Shown piece after piece: positions 35,062 to 47,100 of a stretch of DNA of 64,000 bases. The position numbers were made by a program, and so were the translations under genes. How positions within the stretch are numbered: position 1 is the first letter of the stretch; the number at the start of each line of letters is the position of its first letter. Under the pieces are notes generated by a model that saw nothing but the letters and a program-made list of their open reading frames with translations, searched no databases and was not told where the DNA came from. Source of the DNA: a bacterium (GTDB lineage Bacteria; Myxococcota_A; Bradymonadia; UBA7976; UBA1532); contig JAUHYW010000029.1 in NCBI GenBank assembly GCA_030426085.1, positions 35,568 through 99,567 on the forward strand, written 5' to 3'.

Positions 35062-36387
35062 TTACTCGTCATGCTTCACATATAGAAAAATTCGCGAGGG
35101 AGAAGCGTCGTTGGGCCCGATGACCGGGTTGTAGACGTGCATCGTCTCCCCCGGCTGGATGCGCCGCAGGTCTTCACCGAGCGTGTAGAGGATCGTGCCG
35201 GGCCGCCGCCGCAGACCCTCGTGCTGGTCGTCGCGGAGGCGCTTGGCGCCGATGTCGCGGTTCTTGCTCATCGACTCGATGTGGCTGTCGGTGCCGATGT
35301 AGCAGTTCTCGGCCCAGGCGATGATCTCGGGGGTGGGCTGGCCCATGAAGCCGAGCACCACCTTGCGGCCGATCCACTCGTCGCGGAAGTTGATGGTGAA
35401 GCTCTGGCCCTCGCCGTCGAGGCGGAACTCGGTGAAGCTCTCCTGCACCCCGAGCTCGAGGGTGTCGAAGAGGGTCTCGGAGACCGACTCGAACAGCTCG
35501 AGCACGTTGTCGTGGTCGTACCGCGGGAAGCGGGGGATCTCGTCGATCGTGCCCACCGAGGCCACGTGCGCCCCGAGGGTGCACAGCGCAGTGTAGAGCG
35601 TGTAGGGGTGCACCTGCTCGGAGTCGAGCAGGATCTCGAAGGCCGGCAGACCGGCCATCAGCGCGTTGAGCTGGCGCTCGAAGCGAGGCCGGTTGGCGCT
35701 GCCCACCGGAGAGCGGATCATCTCGAGCAGGTAGTTGGCCTTGTCCCGCACCTTGCGGGCGGCGAGCTTGCAGCCCTTGAGCAGCGGGCCGCACCACGGC
35801 CGGTCGATCACCTTGAAGTGCGGCGGCACGTAGTCGGTGAGCCGGAACGCGCCGTCGACGTACTCCACCTCGGCGATGGGCATCGCGATCATGCCCGCGG
35901 GCACGTCGCTGCCGGCGAGCCGCACGTTGGGCCGCAGCCGGGGCACGGCCACCGCCTGCTGACCCTCGTCGGCCTCGGGGTCGCCGTCGGCCACCGCCGG
36001 GCCGCCCACCGCCACGTAGCGGGCCATCACCCCCTGCCGATCGGCGACCGCGGCGTCGGGCAGGCACAGGTTGATGCGCATCGGGCCCCGCTCGGCGTCG
36101 GCCTTGTAGGCCGACAGGTCGAACGTATCGGGCGCGGTCTGCACGTACATGCCATCGGGCATCACGCACTCGAGGCTCTGCACCCGGAACGCCTTGTGGT
36201 CGAGCAGCGCCTCGTCGACGACCATCTCGCAGACGCCGTAGAAGAAGGGCACGGCCGACGCGGCGTAGTGGTGGATCAACCCCTCGCTGCGCAGGGCGAG
36301 CTGCTGGAAGTGCTGGGGGGCGAGCAGCATGCCCTCATGCCAGCGGAGGGCCTCGGGGATCGGCGTGGTACTCAAGAGTCGGTCCAC
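35062..36387 (-). CDS. tssK: T6SS baseplate-membrane adaptor TssK
   Basis: 441 residues, TssK, the trimeric adaptor linking the baseplate to TssL and TssM. The signature RWHEGMLLAPQHFQQL occurs at about residues 15-30, and the body follows the family pattern to the C-terminal receptor-binding domain. The GTG at 36387 is used; a TTG 12 bases later is also possible. It lies 46 bases after tssJ and 54 bases before tssL. Confidence 0.94.
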   Translation of the reverse strand: MDRLLSTTPIPEALRWHEGMLLAPQHFQQLALRSEGLIHHYAASAVPFFYGVCEMVVDEALLDHKAFRVQSLECVMPDGMYVQTAPDTFDLSAYKADAERGPMRINLCLPDAAVADRQGVMARYVAVGGPAVADGDPEADEGQQAVAVPRLRPNVRLAGSDVPAGMIAMPIAEVEYVDGAFRLTDYVPPHFKVIDRPWCGPLLKGCKLAARKVRDKANYLLEMIRSPVGSANRPRFERQLNALMAGLPAFEILLDSEQVHPYTLYTALCTLGAHVASVGTIDEIPRFPRYDHDNVLELFESVSETLFDTLELGVQESFTEFRLDGEGQSFTINFRDEWIGRKVVLGFMGQPTPEIIAWAENCYIGTDSHIESMSKNRDIGAKRLRDDQHEGLRRRPGTILYTLGEDLRRIQPGETMHVYNPVIGPNDASPSRIFLYVKHDE

Positions 36388-36433
36388 TCCGTGCGCCCGG
36401 GGGCGCGGTCAGGATGGTGCCCCGGCGACGGGC

Positions 36434-36898
36434 TCAATTGTCTCGCCGGTCGACGACGTCGAAGTCGTTGGCGCCGAGCACGATGACGATGCGCTTCATC
36501 GGGTTGAACCGGATGCGGTGGTCACCTTCGGCATAGTAGTCGGCGAAGACGATCCCCTCGGCCGGGCGGCCCTGGAGCTGCTGCACCACCTCGGGGACCA
36601 CCTGACCCGGCATGACCTCCCACTGCACGAGGTCGAAGTCCTGCATGTCGGGGTTGTCGCGAAGACGCTGTTCGGACTGATCGAACCACTCGGCGGCCGA
36701 CAGCCCCATCAGGTCCCGAAAGACCGTGTCTTCGTAGATCACGAGCACGGCGACGGCGATCGGGGCGTCCTGATTGGCCCCCGGCTCGGCCTCGACCGCG
36801 ACCCGCAGCTTCTCGGGCACCGACGGCCCGCAGGCGGCGAGCAGGCACGCCCAGATACAGGCACACAGATAGCGGGCGCTCGTGTGGCTCAACGTCAT
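36434..36898 (-). CDS. tssJ: T6SS outer-membrane lipoprotein TssJ
   Basis: 154 residues with a lipoprotein signal ending Leu-Leu-Ala-Ala-Cys. The mature beta-sandwich has the family pattern (PIAVAVLVIYED, then the NPDMQDFDLVQWEVMPGQ region and a late RFNPMKRIVIVLGAND strand pair). TssJ anchors TssM to the outer membrane. It is first in the tssJ-K-L-M-A unit behind a good sigma70-like promoter. A homologous, longer lipoprotein is encoded divergently at 37164. Confidence 0.88.
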   Translation of the reverse strand: MTLSHTSARYLCACIWACLLAACGPSVPEKLRVAVEAEPGANQDAPIAVAVLVIYEDTVFRDLMGLSAAEWFDQSEQRLRDNPDMQDFDLVQWEVMPGQVVPEVVQQLQGRPAEGIVFADYYAEGDHRIRFNPMKRIVIVLGANDFDVVDRRDN

Positions 36899-36964
36899 CC
36901 TTCAGTGACGGCGCCCCCCCCCGAAGTGGGACGTCCTCCGCGTTTACGCGCGAATACAGCGGTC

Positions 36965-36994
36965 ATTAAAAGGGGCTGCTTCCCCGGCTGTCAA
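36965..36994 (-). promoter_or_regulatory. Sigma70-like promoter for tssJ-K-L-M-A
   Basis: On the minus strand the consensus -35 TTGACA (36989-36994) and -10 TTTAAT (36965-36970) are separated by 18 bases, giving a leader of about 60 bases. It is the strongest promoter match in the window. Confidence 0.72.
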
Positions 36995-37010
36995 AGAGTA
37001 TCGCCGCTTG

Positions 37011-37022
37011 ACCGAATACGGT
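37011..37022. repeat. 12-bp palindrome ACCGAATACGGT, copy 1
   Basis: A perfect dyad in the tssJ/TssJ-like divergent spacer, about 20 bases beyond the tssJ -35 element. The same 12 bases recur at 38120-38131 inside the first codons of the giant lipoprotein, and a near-match lies about 45 bases before dgoK. It could be an operator. Confidence 0.4.
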
Positions 37023-37163
37023 TAACTTATGCGGCGGGCGGCCCCGATCCGTGGTCCCGTAAGTTGATCTCACCGCGGGGTCTGCCCAAGATGGGGAGAG
37101 TTCTGGGGGGAACTATTCCGTTGGATCGCCCGCCAGATGTGAACACACCATCCTACACTGTGA

Positions 37164-37964
37164 GTGGATGTGTTGAAGTGTCATCACGGTATCCTGCGTG
37201 CGCTCCCGGCCCTGGCCTGCGCGCTCGCGATCGGCTGTGGCCCCAGCGGCCCGACCCGCCTGGTCATGAAGTTCGACGTGTCGCGCAAGGCGAACGACGA
37301 CAACCCCGTGAGGGTGGAGGTCGTCGTCGCCTACGACGCCGAGCTGGTCGACGAGCTGGATCGGCTGACGGCCAACGAGTGGTTCGAGGGGCGGGAGCAG
37401 CGGATGCGCAGCAACCCCGGCGGCGTGCGCTTCGGCTCGTGGCGCTGGGAGCTGACCCCGGGGCTCGAGGTGCCCAACATCGAGCTGCCCCTGCGGGGGG
37501 TCCCGTCGCAGGGCCTCATCTACGCGGGCTACTACTCGCGGGGCAAGCACTCGGCCCGATTCGACCCGGCCCGGGCCCAGACGGTCTATTTCCGTCAGGA
37601 CGCCTTCCGGGTCATCGGGGGCAGCATCACCGATCCCGAGGGGGTCAGCGCGCAGTCGGTCATCGGCTGGAGCGCCATCGGGCTGGGCGTCGTCGGGGTG
37701 GGCCTGGGCACCTACTTCGCGATCTCGTCCTCCAACGCGGCGACCGAGGCCAGCGGCCTGCAGCAGCGTGATCGCCCGCGCTACGACGCGCTCGTCCAGC
37801 AGGTCGAGGACGACCGCCTGGGCATGTTCATCAGCTACGGAGCCGGCGCCGTCTTCCTGTTGACGGGTATGGTCGTGCTCTTGTGGCCCGAGTCGGACGA
37901 TTCGCCCTTCCGGGAGATCGTCGACGACGAAGCGGACGGCGGGGGGTTGGTGTTCCGATGGTAG
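37164..37964 (+). CDS. TssJ-like lipoprotein with two C-terminal membrane segments
   Basis: 266 residues (a GTG start; a second GTG six bases on is equally possible). The signal ends in Ala-Ile-Gly-Cys (Cys25). Residues about 30-150 match TssJ of the same cluster: a VEVVVAYDAELVDELD strand-helix region, ANEWFEGREQRMRSNPG (TssJ has AAEWFDQSEQRLRDNPD), and a late GYYSRGKHSARFDP (TssJ has DYYAEGDHRIRFNP). Unlike TssJ it then continues with two hydrophobic segments at about 166-187 and 220-241, joined by a charged 30-residue loop. The acylated N-terminus in one membrane and a helical hairpin in another would bridge the envelope, or both lie in one membrane. It is divergent from tssJ. Confidence 0.75.
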   Translation: MDVLKCHHGILRALPALACALAIGCGPSGPTRLVMKFDVSRKANDDNPVRVEVVVAYDAELVDELDRLTANEWFEGREQRMRSNPGGVRFGSWRWELTPGLEVPNIELPLRGVPSQGLIYAGYYSRGKHSARFDPARAQTVYFRQDAFRVIGGSITDPEGVSAQSVIGWSAIGLGVVGVGLGTYFAISSSNAATEASGLQQRDRPRYDALVQQVEDDRLGMFISYGAGAVFLLTGMVVLLWPESDDSPFREIVDDEADGGGLVFRW

Positions 37965-38105
37965 ACGTGGGCGCGCTCCGGCGCGCACGCCCGTCCCCAG
38001 ACCCCATCCGACATCGCCGGCCCCCACCCGGGCCTGCTCGCCGCCGTCTCGCCCGGCTTCGCCAAAACGACCGCTCTCGACCCGCATGACCGGAGTACGT
38101 ATCCG

Positions 38106-41100
38106 ATGGCCACTTCCACACCGAATACGGTCCCGTCCCGCCGCGCATCGCTCGCCGTGCGCGGGCTGCTCGCCGCCTTCGCGCTGTGGTCGGTCTCATG
38201 CAGCGAGGTCGGCGACCTGCCCCCGTGCGAGACCAATGACGACTGCCCGGAGATCGAGCTCTGCCTCGCCGGGGCCTGCGTGCCCGACGATCCGTGCGGC
38301 GCGGGCATATACCGCGTCGAGGACGAGCCGCCGCCCTACCTGACACCGGTCGAGCGCATCTCGGAGGCGGGGCGGGAGGTCATCGTGCGCAGCCGCACGC
38401 CCCTGCAAGGCAACGTCGCGGAAGCGCAGCCCCGGGGGAACGATCAGCTTCTCGTCATCACGCCCGGTGATCAGGAGCAGCTCTTCGAAATCGACTTCTT
38501 CGTGCCCGACAGCCGCGACGAGACCCGCACCAACGCGGTCTTCGTCGAGTTCCGCATGCGGACCCAGGGGCCGGGTGGGCCGTGCCAGGCCGTGGTCGAG
38601 ATGCAGTTCCCGTCCCTCGACCCCGACGCCGGCCCACGGGCGATGGCGCAGGCCCGGTTCTGCATCGGCGAAGGCGCCTTCGGCCCGGGGGGCGGCCGGA
38701 GTGACGTGGCCATCGAGGGCCTCGACCCGTCGCAGTTCCACACCTACCGCATCGAGTACAACCGCCCGGTGGCCGATCTGGACGCCGGGTCCGCGGGCGG
38801 CAACGCGCCCCGGTTCGACATCTACATCGACGGGGTCCGACAGGGCGTCAGCTACCTCGCCGAGGACCTCCAAGGGCTCTCGCTCGCCGAGGATACGGTG
38901 GCCCCCCGCGACGTCTTCGTACGCTTCGGCGGCGCGCGCGGTATCTCGGTGTGGGACTTCGTGCGCTGGGGCTGCGTCTCGCAGTCGGGCGTCTGCCTGC
39001 CGAAGATGAGCGAGAACGACAACCGCCCGGGCACGGTCGAGGACGACTTCGAGCCCAACGACATCAACCAGCGGGACGCCCTCGGGGTGTGCAGCGAGCG
39101 CCGCCTGGCCCGGGGCGAAAACGACTGCGGCGAGAGCGGTCGCTCGCGAGGCCACGAGGAGTGCGACGGCTTCGACAACGACTGCGACGGCGTGACCGAC
39201 GAAGACTTCGGCGCCGAGGGCACGGTCACGCTGAGGTTCTACCCCTTCCCCGAGGTGGCCGCCGACCCGGATCCCGACGAGAACGTCGACCCGGCGCAGC
39301 GCGTGGGCACCGATCTGTACCTGGGGCAGGAGTGCGACATCGGGGTGTGCACCAACGCGGTGGTGAGCTGCAACCCGGCCTGGTTCGCCAACCCGGTCGA
39401 GTCGGTCGGCAAGCTCTACTGCAACACCGACTTCACGCCCCAGGGCACCCCGCCGGCGCTGCCGAGCGACGAGGTCTGCGACGAACTCGACAACGACTGC
39501 GACGGCTACGTGGACGAGAACTTTCGCGTATTCCCCGGCGACGTCCTGCCGTATCCCGACGGCGAGACCCGACCGCTCGACCCCCGGCGCAGCCCGACCC
39601 GGGTCAACGGCAATGAGATCTTCAAGGACGGCATCTGCAACCGCGACAGCGTAGGCCTCTGCGGGGCGGTGACCGCGAAGTGCGACGGCGCGGGCGCGCT
39701 CACCTGCGACTTCGTCGAGGTGGGGCGCACCGAGATCTGCGGCAACCGGCTCGATGACGACTGCGACGCCCGGGTCGACGAGGTGACCGACGGCCTGTCC
39801 AACGATCAGGACAACGACGGCGCACCCGCCTGCCAGCACTGCGTCTACGCGCTGCGCCTGCGGGACGGCTTCCCCGGTATCTTCGACCGGGGCTACCCCA
39901 ACGACGGCTGGGAGGAGGCCCTCGATCCGAGCGCGATCGCGCTGCTCGACCGCATCCAGTCCACGCTGCCCCAAGGCTGGAGCATCGCCGGCTACATCGG
40001 CGCGGGCGCCCCGACCGATCCTGATCTCTTCGATCTGCGAGACTGTTTCCAGAACCCCGAGGGGGGCTTGCAGATCGAGGAGCCGGCGACGACCTACGAC
40101 TGCAACGACGGTGATCCCGACACCGCCTACGGCAAACCCGAGATCTGTGACGGCGCGGACAACGACTGCGACGACGGGGTCGACGAGGCCGACGGCTACA
40201 TCGACGCGGTGGGGAATCCGGTGGAGCCCAGCGCCCAGGGGGCCCGGCCCTTCAACCAGAGCTGCCGGACGCAGGCGATCACCAACGAGACCAACACCGA
40301 GCCGGTGTGCGACGCTCGCGCCGAGGCGTGCTCCACGACGTGCCTGGAGGGCTTCGACAAGCAGAGCGACGAGGAGACGGCGTGCGAGCCGCTGCAGCTC
40401 GAGGCGCTCGAGACGTGCGACGACGGCGAGCCCAACACCAGGCCGGTCCGAGACCCGCGCACCGGGCGCTATGAGCGCAACGACGCGGGGCAGCTCGTCG
40501 ACGCGAACGGCCAGCGGCTCCGCTGCCTGGAGGTGTGCAACGGGCTCGACGACGACGGCGACGGCCGCACCGACGCCACCCAGCCAGAGGCTCTGGTGAC
40601 AGGGCCGTGCTACGACAATGGCTTGGACTCCGACGAGATCGACTTCAGCCGACGCGAAGAGGAGCGGACCCACTGCCGACCCGGCCGGGAGATCTGCGTC
40701 GGGGGCACGACCGAGGGCAACGGCTGCGCGGGTCAGCGCCTGCCGATCGAGGAGGTCTGCGACCAGATCGACAATGACTGCAACGGCAGCGTCGACGAGG
40801 GCTTCCTCGGCGAAGACGACCCGGTCGACGGCATCTCGCCCGACGACCTGCGGGACTGCACCGACGAGAACGAGCTGGTCGGGCCCTGCCGCCAGGCATA
40901 CTACCGCTGCCTCCCCGGGGGCGCCGACGCGGTGCTCGACTTCGAGGTCCCCCAGGGCTTCAGGGTGGTGAGCCACCCGACCAACGGCACGGTGTGCGTG
41001 CCCGAGACCAAGCCGGGCGAGCTGGCCGAGATCTGCGACGGCACGGGGCCCGACGGCACGGCGTTGCAGACGAGCAACAACCCCGACATCGACAACGACT

Positions 41101-44100
41101 GCGATGGGCGCGTCGACGAAGGCTTCTACTTCCGGCCGGAGGACATCGAGAATCGGAGGTACCGCTCGTCGGATCACTGCGGACGGTGCGGCAACAACTG
41201 CGATGACTTCGCAGACGAGCGATACTATGTCAAGGCATGCGTGGAGATCGATGACGAGAACTACGCGTGCAGCAGGACTTGCGTGCCGGGGCGGGTCGAC
41301 GCCGACCGGGACGGCGAAAGCTGCGAGTGCGCCCTCCAGGAGCCGGGCGAGGCGGGCAGCGCGACCCGCTTCTGCGACGATGGGGAGCCCAACGAAGAGT
41401 GCGAGTTGGAGTGCGACAACTCGGCCCCCGCCGGCATGTGCGCGTGCGGCGAGATCGGCCAGGTCGTGGGCCCGGACAACCCCCAGCCCCGCTGCGGCGA
41501 GCGGTGCAACGGAGCCGACGACGACTGCGATGGCCGGCCGGACGAGCGGCGCAGCCTGCTGACGCCGGAGTGCTACACCCACGTCGAGGCGCCCGGCGCG
41601 CCATCCACCATCGGTGAAGGTCTCTGCCAACGTGGCCGGCAGGCCTGCGTCGACGGGGGTCTGGCGGAGTTCGTCGACGGCACGGGCGAGCCCGACCTCC
41701 AGAACGGAGACTATGTCGACGAGGACATGGACGGCTGCATCGACGAGATCACGCCGGTCGACGAGATCTGCGACGGTCACGACAACGACTGCGACGGCTC
41801 CGTCGACGAGGACTTCCTCAACAAGGACGGGGATGGCATCGGCGACGTGGCCCGGGCCGCCGACGTGGAGACGTTCGACTGCATGGTGCCCGATAGGCGC
41901 GGCGACTGCGAGCTGGGGCAGAGGCGGTGCTTCCCGCCGGTGGCTGGCGCCGCTCCCGAGATCTCGTGCGAGGCGCTCCACGACCGCCAGGACGAGATCT
42001 GTGGAACCGAGCCCGGTCGGCGCAACGCGACGGGGGACGAAGACTGCGATGGCGCGACGGACGAGGAGGTCGGCGAATCGGAAGGCCCGGGGGCCGACAG
42101 CGACTGCAGTGGCAAGAACAACGTACGCGCCGCGAGGTGCGAGGCAGGAGAGTGCCAGGTCGAGGACGACGGGTGTGAGCTCGACTACTACGACGAAGAC
42201 AGGGACGGCGACAACGGCTGTGAGGCGGACTGCGTGGGGCTGCAACAGCCCGGCCGGCAGCTCGGCGACCTTTGCCCCATCGAGATGTACCCCGACACCG
42301 ACGGCGCGCAGTGCCAATGCCAGGGCGTGCTCGGTTGCCGCCGCTTCGGTGACGGTCGACGTGCCATCGAGTGTCGGGTGACGCTGCTGACCCCGAACGG
42401 CGAGCCGCCATCGCCCGGTGATCGCAGCACCATCATCTATGCGTTCGACCCGCCGCTGGACGAAGGGCGCGACCCGCGCGACCGATGCGTCAACCGACTG
42501 GGTACTGTCGCCGAGACCTGTGACTACCTCGACAACGATTGCGACGGCAAGACCGACGAGACGGCCACCAACGACGGTCGATACAGCGGCAAGCCATCCG
42601 ACGGGGCGGAACCCGGCGGGCCGCTCTTCAACTGCGGTTCCTGCGGGACGACCTGCGATCCGCCCCATGGTGTGCCAAGATGCCAGGAAACCGGTGATGA
42701 CGCCCGCGACTATGTGTGCCAGATCAGCAGCTGCGACGACACCTTCGCCAACTGCGACGGGGATCTGGCGACCGGGTGCGAGTCCGACCTGGGGACGGAC
42801 TTCGACCATTGCGGGACGTGCGCGACGAGCTGCGCCCGCCCCACGAATGATGAGGGCGAACCCCTCAACGAAGAGCTCGATCGAGACGGCGTCGACGGGT
42901 ACGACGGCAATGACGGGCGCAACGACTCCGACCCGGGCTACGCCCGGATCGCGACCGGGTGTGTGCCCGCTCAGACAGATGCACCAGGCGAGTGCCGCTG
43001 CGGCGAGGGGGCGGCGTGCGATCCCGGCGGCATGGAACCGTTCTGCGTCGGCGAGGGACTGGACGCGGCGTGTGTCGAGTGCCGGGCGAGCAACGACGAC
43101 CCGGTGGATCACACCAACAGCGACTGCCTCGACGATTCGGACGCCGGGCAGTACTGCATCGCAGGGCGGTGTCACGCCTGCAACCCCACGGGGAACCGGG
43201 GCTGCAGCCTCGACAACGACGAAGGCGAAAACGCGCCGGAGACCCAGGTCTGCCGCATGGGGGAGGACAACCGCTTCCTGTGCCAGAGGTGCAGGAACGA
43301 CGACGACTGTGCAACCGCCTACGACGGCAACGGGGTGGAGGGCAGCATTCTCCCCTACTGCCACAACCCCTCCGACGAGCCGGAAGACTATCATACGGGT
43401 GGCTTCAGGGGATGCGTGCGCTGCCGTATCAAGGCCGGAAACCGTCCACTCAACAACGGACCCGACATCGGCTGCGGCGGCGAACGGCAATCCTTTTGTT
43501 ATCCCGACCAGGGAGATGATGGCCGGGGCCAGTGTAACGGCTGCACAGCGGCCCTAGATTGCCCCGTGATTGAGGGACGCTCGCGCACCTGCACCAATGG
43601 GTCGTGCGGCACCTGCACGCCCGCGGGCGATGACGGCTGCTTCAACCCGACCCCGGTGTGCGACACCGGGAACTTCTCGTGCCGGCCTTGCCGGGTCGCC
43701 GACAACAACGGCGAGGGGGAGTGCCGCGACCCCGCCCGACCGCCGGTGAACGGGCGCTTCAGGCGGCTGTGTGTCCCAGAGAACGCCAGGGACCCGTTCG
43801 GCACCTGCCAGCAATGCAACAACGATGAGGACTGCCGCAACGACGAGATCCAGCAAGCCCTCGACCCCGAAACGGGGCAGCCCGTCGCGACAGCGTTCAA
43901 CGACCACATCTGCTGCAACTCACGGTGCATCGAGGTCGACATCGCCGAGCTCGGCAACTGCCGGGGCTGCGGGGTGGGCTGCGAGACCGACACAGCCAAC
44001 GAATGCGACGCCTTGAACCGAGCGTGCAAGTGCGGGGAGAACCCCGCTTGCGGGGGACGGACGCCGTTCTGCGACTCGAACCTCGACGGCGGTCAGTGCG

Positions 44101-47100
44101 TGGTGTGCCTGGAAGACGACCACTGCGACGAAGGGACGGTGTGCGTCGATCGCGACCCCGAGAACCCGACTCCCGCGGGCCGGGTGTGCCGCGAGTGTGA
44201 TCCCCAGGACAACCCGGGCGAGGCCGGGCGTGATCCGGGGCGGGCTTGCCCCGCCGAGCGGCCGTATTGCAACCCTGCCACCTTCACCTGCCGCCGCTGC
44301 GAGGGAGACGCCGAGTGCGCCGACGGCGATCAGTGCCTCGCCGATGGGACCTGCGGAGGCTGTGACTCGAGCGCCGACTGCGTGGATCACCCGGCGGGCA
44401 ACCTGTGCGTCGACGCGCGTTGCAGTCCGTGCGTCAACGACGGGAGTTGCCAAGGCCACCCCGACATCGACCTGGTGGGCAACCGCTGCGTGACCGAGGG
44501 CGACCGCGATGTCTGCCGGCGGTGTACCGCCGACGAGGATTGCGCCGGTCACCCGGAGGGCAACCGCTGCCAGGGCGGGCTGTGCACGTCCTGCGACGAC
44601 GACGACGACAACTGCATCGGCCACTTCGCGGGCAACGTCTGCGCGGGCAGTGCCTGCGGGCCATGCGACGTCGACGCGGGCGGCTCCTGCGCTGGCAACC
44701 AGGAGGGCATCTACTGCAACGCCGATACCGACCCCAACCGCTGCGCCCCCTGCCGCGACGCCGATGACGACGACCCCAACCGGGTCGCCTGCGCGGTCGA
44801 GAGCGACGCCCCGGTCTGCGATGAGGGGACGGGTCGGTGCGTCGAGTGCCGAGGTGACTTCGAGTGCGCCGAGCTCACGGTCGAGGGCCGCGAGATCTGC
44901 GACGGCGGGAGCTGCCGACGGTGTGATCCGGGCGACAACCGGGGCTGCGCGCAGGACGACGCCACCGGCCCCATCTGTCGGGCGGTGCCGGACGGCGGCG
45001 ACAACACCTTCTGCGACGACTGCGACTCGGACGCGGAGTGCGTGGGCCACGAAGACGGCAACCTGTGCATCGACGGACGTTGTCAGGGCTGCGATAACGA
45101 CGACGACGCATGCCAGCGTGATCCGAGCCACCCGGTGGGCAACGTCTGCCGCGGCGGCAATTGCGGGCAGTGCGAGAGGGCCAGCGACTGCAGCTCGCAC
45201 CCGGTCGGCAATGTGTGCGGCGCCGAGTCCCGGTGCATCTCGTGCGGGGGGGGCGTCGGCTGCGGGGGGCACCCCAACGGCAACCAGTGTGTGCTGCGCC
45301 CCGACGGCAAGGGCACCTGCGAGCAGTGCAACCCGGCGCTCGACGTGACCGGCTGCACCGTCGCTGCGGCCACGGCGAACCCCATCTGCGACGCCGACGA
45401 CTTCCGCTGCGGGCCGTGCGCCCGCGACGACGAGTGCGGCGCGGTCTCCGACACCCTCGGGCAGTGCGTCAACGGGTCGTGCCAGGCGTGCAACCCGGCC
45501 GAGAACCGGGTCGACGGCAACCCGGCGTGCGTCGGCCCCGAGGCGGGCTTCACCTGTCAGCCGTCGGAGGATGAGCCGTCGGTCTTCATCTGCCGGGCGT
45601 GCGTCGGCAACGAGTGCGCCGACGGGCAGGGCAACGAGGGCGCCTGCGTCTCCCGCGATGGCGTCGACATCTGCGTGGCGTGTGACCCGGCCGCGAACAC
45701 CACCGCGGGCAACGCCCTGTGCACCGGGCGTCAGACCTGTATCGACGACGTGTGCGCCAACTGCGCGCCGGGCGACAACGAGGCCGACGGGTTCAACGCC
45801 GACTGCGCCGCGGGCACCTGCATCGGCGGAGCGTGCTTCGAATGCGACGTGTCGGCCAACGCCGGCGACGGCAACCCGCTGTGCGACGGCGGTCCGGATG
45901 GCGGCGGGCCCCGTCAGTACGGGCTGACCTGCGTCGCCGGCGACTGCGCCGAGTGCCAGCCGGCCGGCAATGACCCGGACACCGGGCTCAACGCCCGCTG
46001 CGGCGGGACGAGCTGCATCGCGGTGGATCTGACCGGGGATGGGAGCAGCGAGGGCGTCTGCGGGCGCTGCGACTACGGGGGCGACGAGGACGACGCGGTG
46101 TGCCCCGACGGCACGCAGTGTCAATCCGATGGCCGGTGTCGGCGCTGCACCGGCAACGACGACTGCGCCGGACGGGGCGACGCCGAGGTGTGCAACGCGG
46201 GGGTCTGCGAGCCGTGCGTCGACGACGGCCAGTGCGACGGACACCCCGACGGCAACGTCTGCGTGCTCGGGCGGTGCACCTCGTGCGCCGAACCCGACGT
46301 GGGCTGCGTCAGGAACGAAGGTGAAGAGAACGAGCAGGTGCACGACGCCGGGCAGTACTGCGACGAGGGCACCGGCTATTGCACCGACTGTGTGGGGCTG
46401 CCCGCCGCGTGCGTCGCCGGCAGCCGGACGTCGGTGTGCGACAGCCCGACCGGCGTGTGCCGGAGCTGCCGCAACGACGTGGAGTGCCCCGACGGGGCCA
46501 ACCCGATCTGCATCACCGATCCCGACCAGAACGACCCGGACGTCAGGATCTGCCGCGTGTGTGATCCGCCCAGCGATCGCGGCTGCGTTTCGGACTCGAC
46601 CGCCCCCCGGTGCTCGGACGCCGGCGGTGCGCCGGCGTGCGTGGGCTGCACCGACAACGCGCACTGCGCGGACAACCCCCGCGGCAACCTGTGCGACGAC
46701 GTCGTCGGCTCGCTCGAGCAGGGCGCGTGCAAGCGCTGCGAATCGGCGGTCGACTGCGAGAATCATCTGGCGGGCAACATCTGCCGGAACGACTTGTGCG
46801 GCCGGTGCGAGCGGGACGCCGACTGCATCGGCCATCCGCAGGGCAACGTCTGCATTGGCAATTTCTGCTCGCCCTGCGCGAACGACGAGTCGTGCGACGG
46901 CAACCCCCTGGGCGGGAAGTGCGCCGAGGTCGACGGCGACGGCGTCTTGGAGTGTGAGGTCTGCAATCCCGCAGCCGCCGCCGGCCAGAGCGGCTGCCCC
47001 AACAACCTCGTGTGCGCGGTGGTGGACAACGGGGACGATCCCGACACCGTGCAGTGCGTCGGCTGCCGCGGCAGCGAAGACTGCGGCCCCGGTCGGCTGT

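Noticed and set aside
36899..37163. Sigma54 -24/-12 promoter in the divergent tssJ spacer
   Set aside because: No GG-N10-GC pair of acceptable quality was found; a clear sigma70-like promoter for tssJ is present instead.
22232..38000. Recent horizontal acquisition of the T6SS as a foreign island
   Set aside because: Base composition looks the same as the surroundings, and no tRNA, integrase, IS element or flanking direct repeat was seen.
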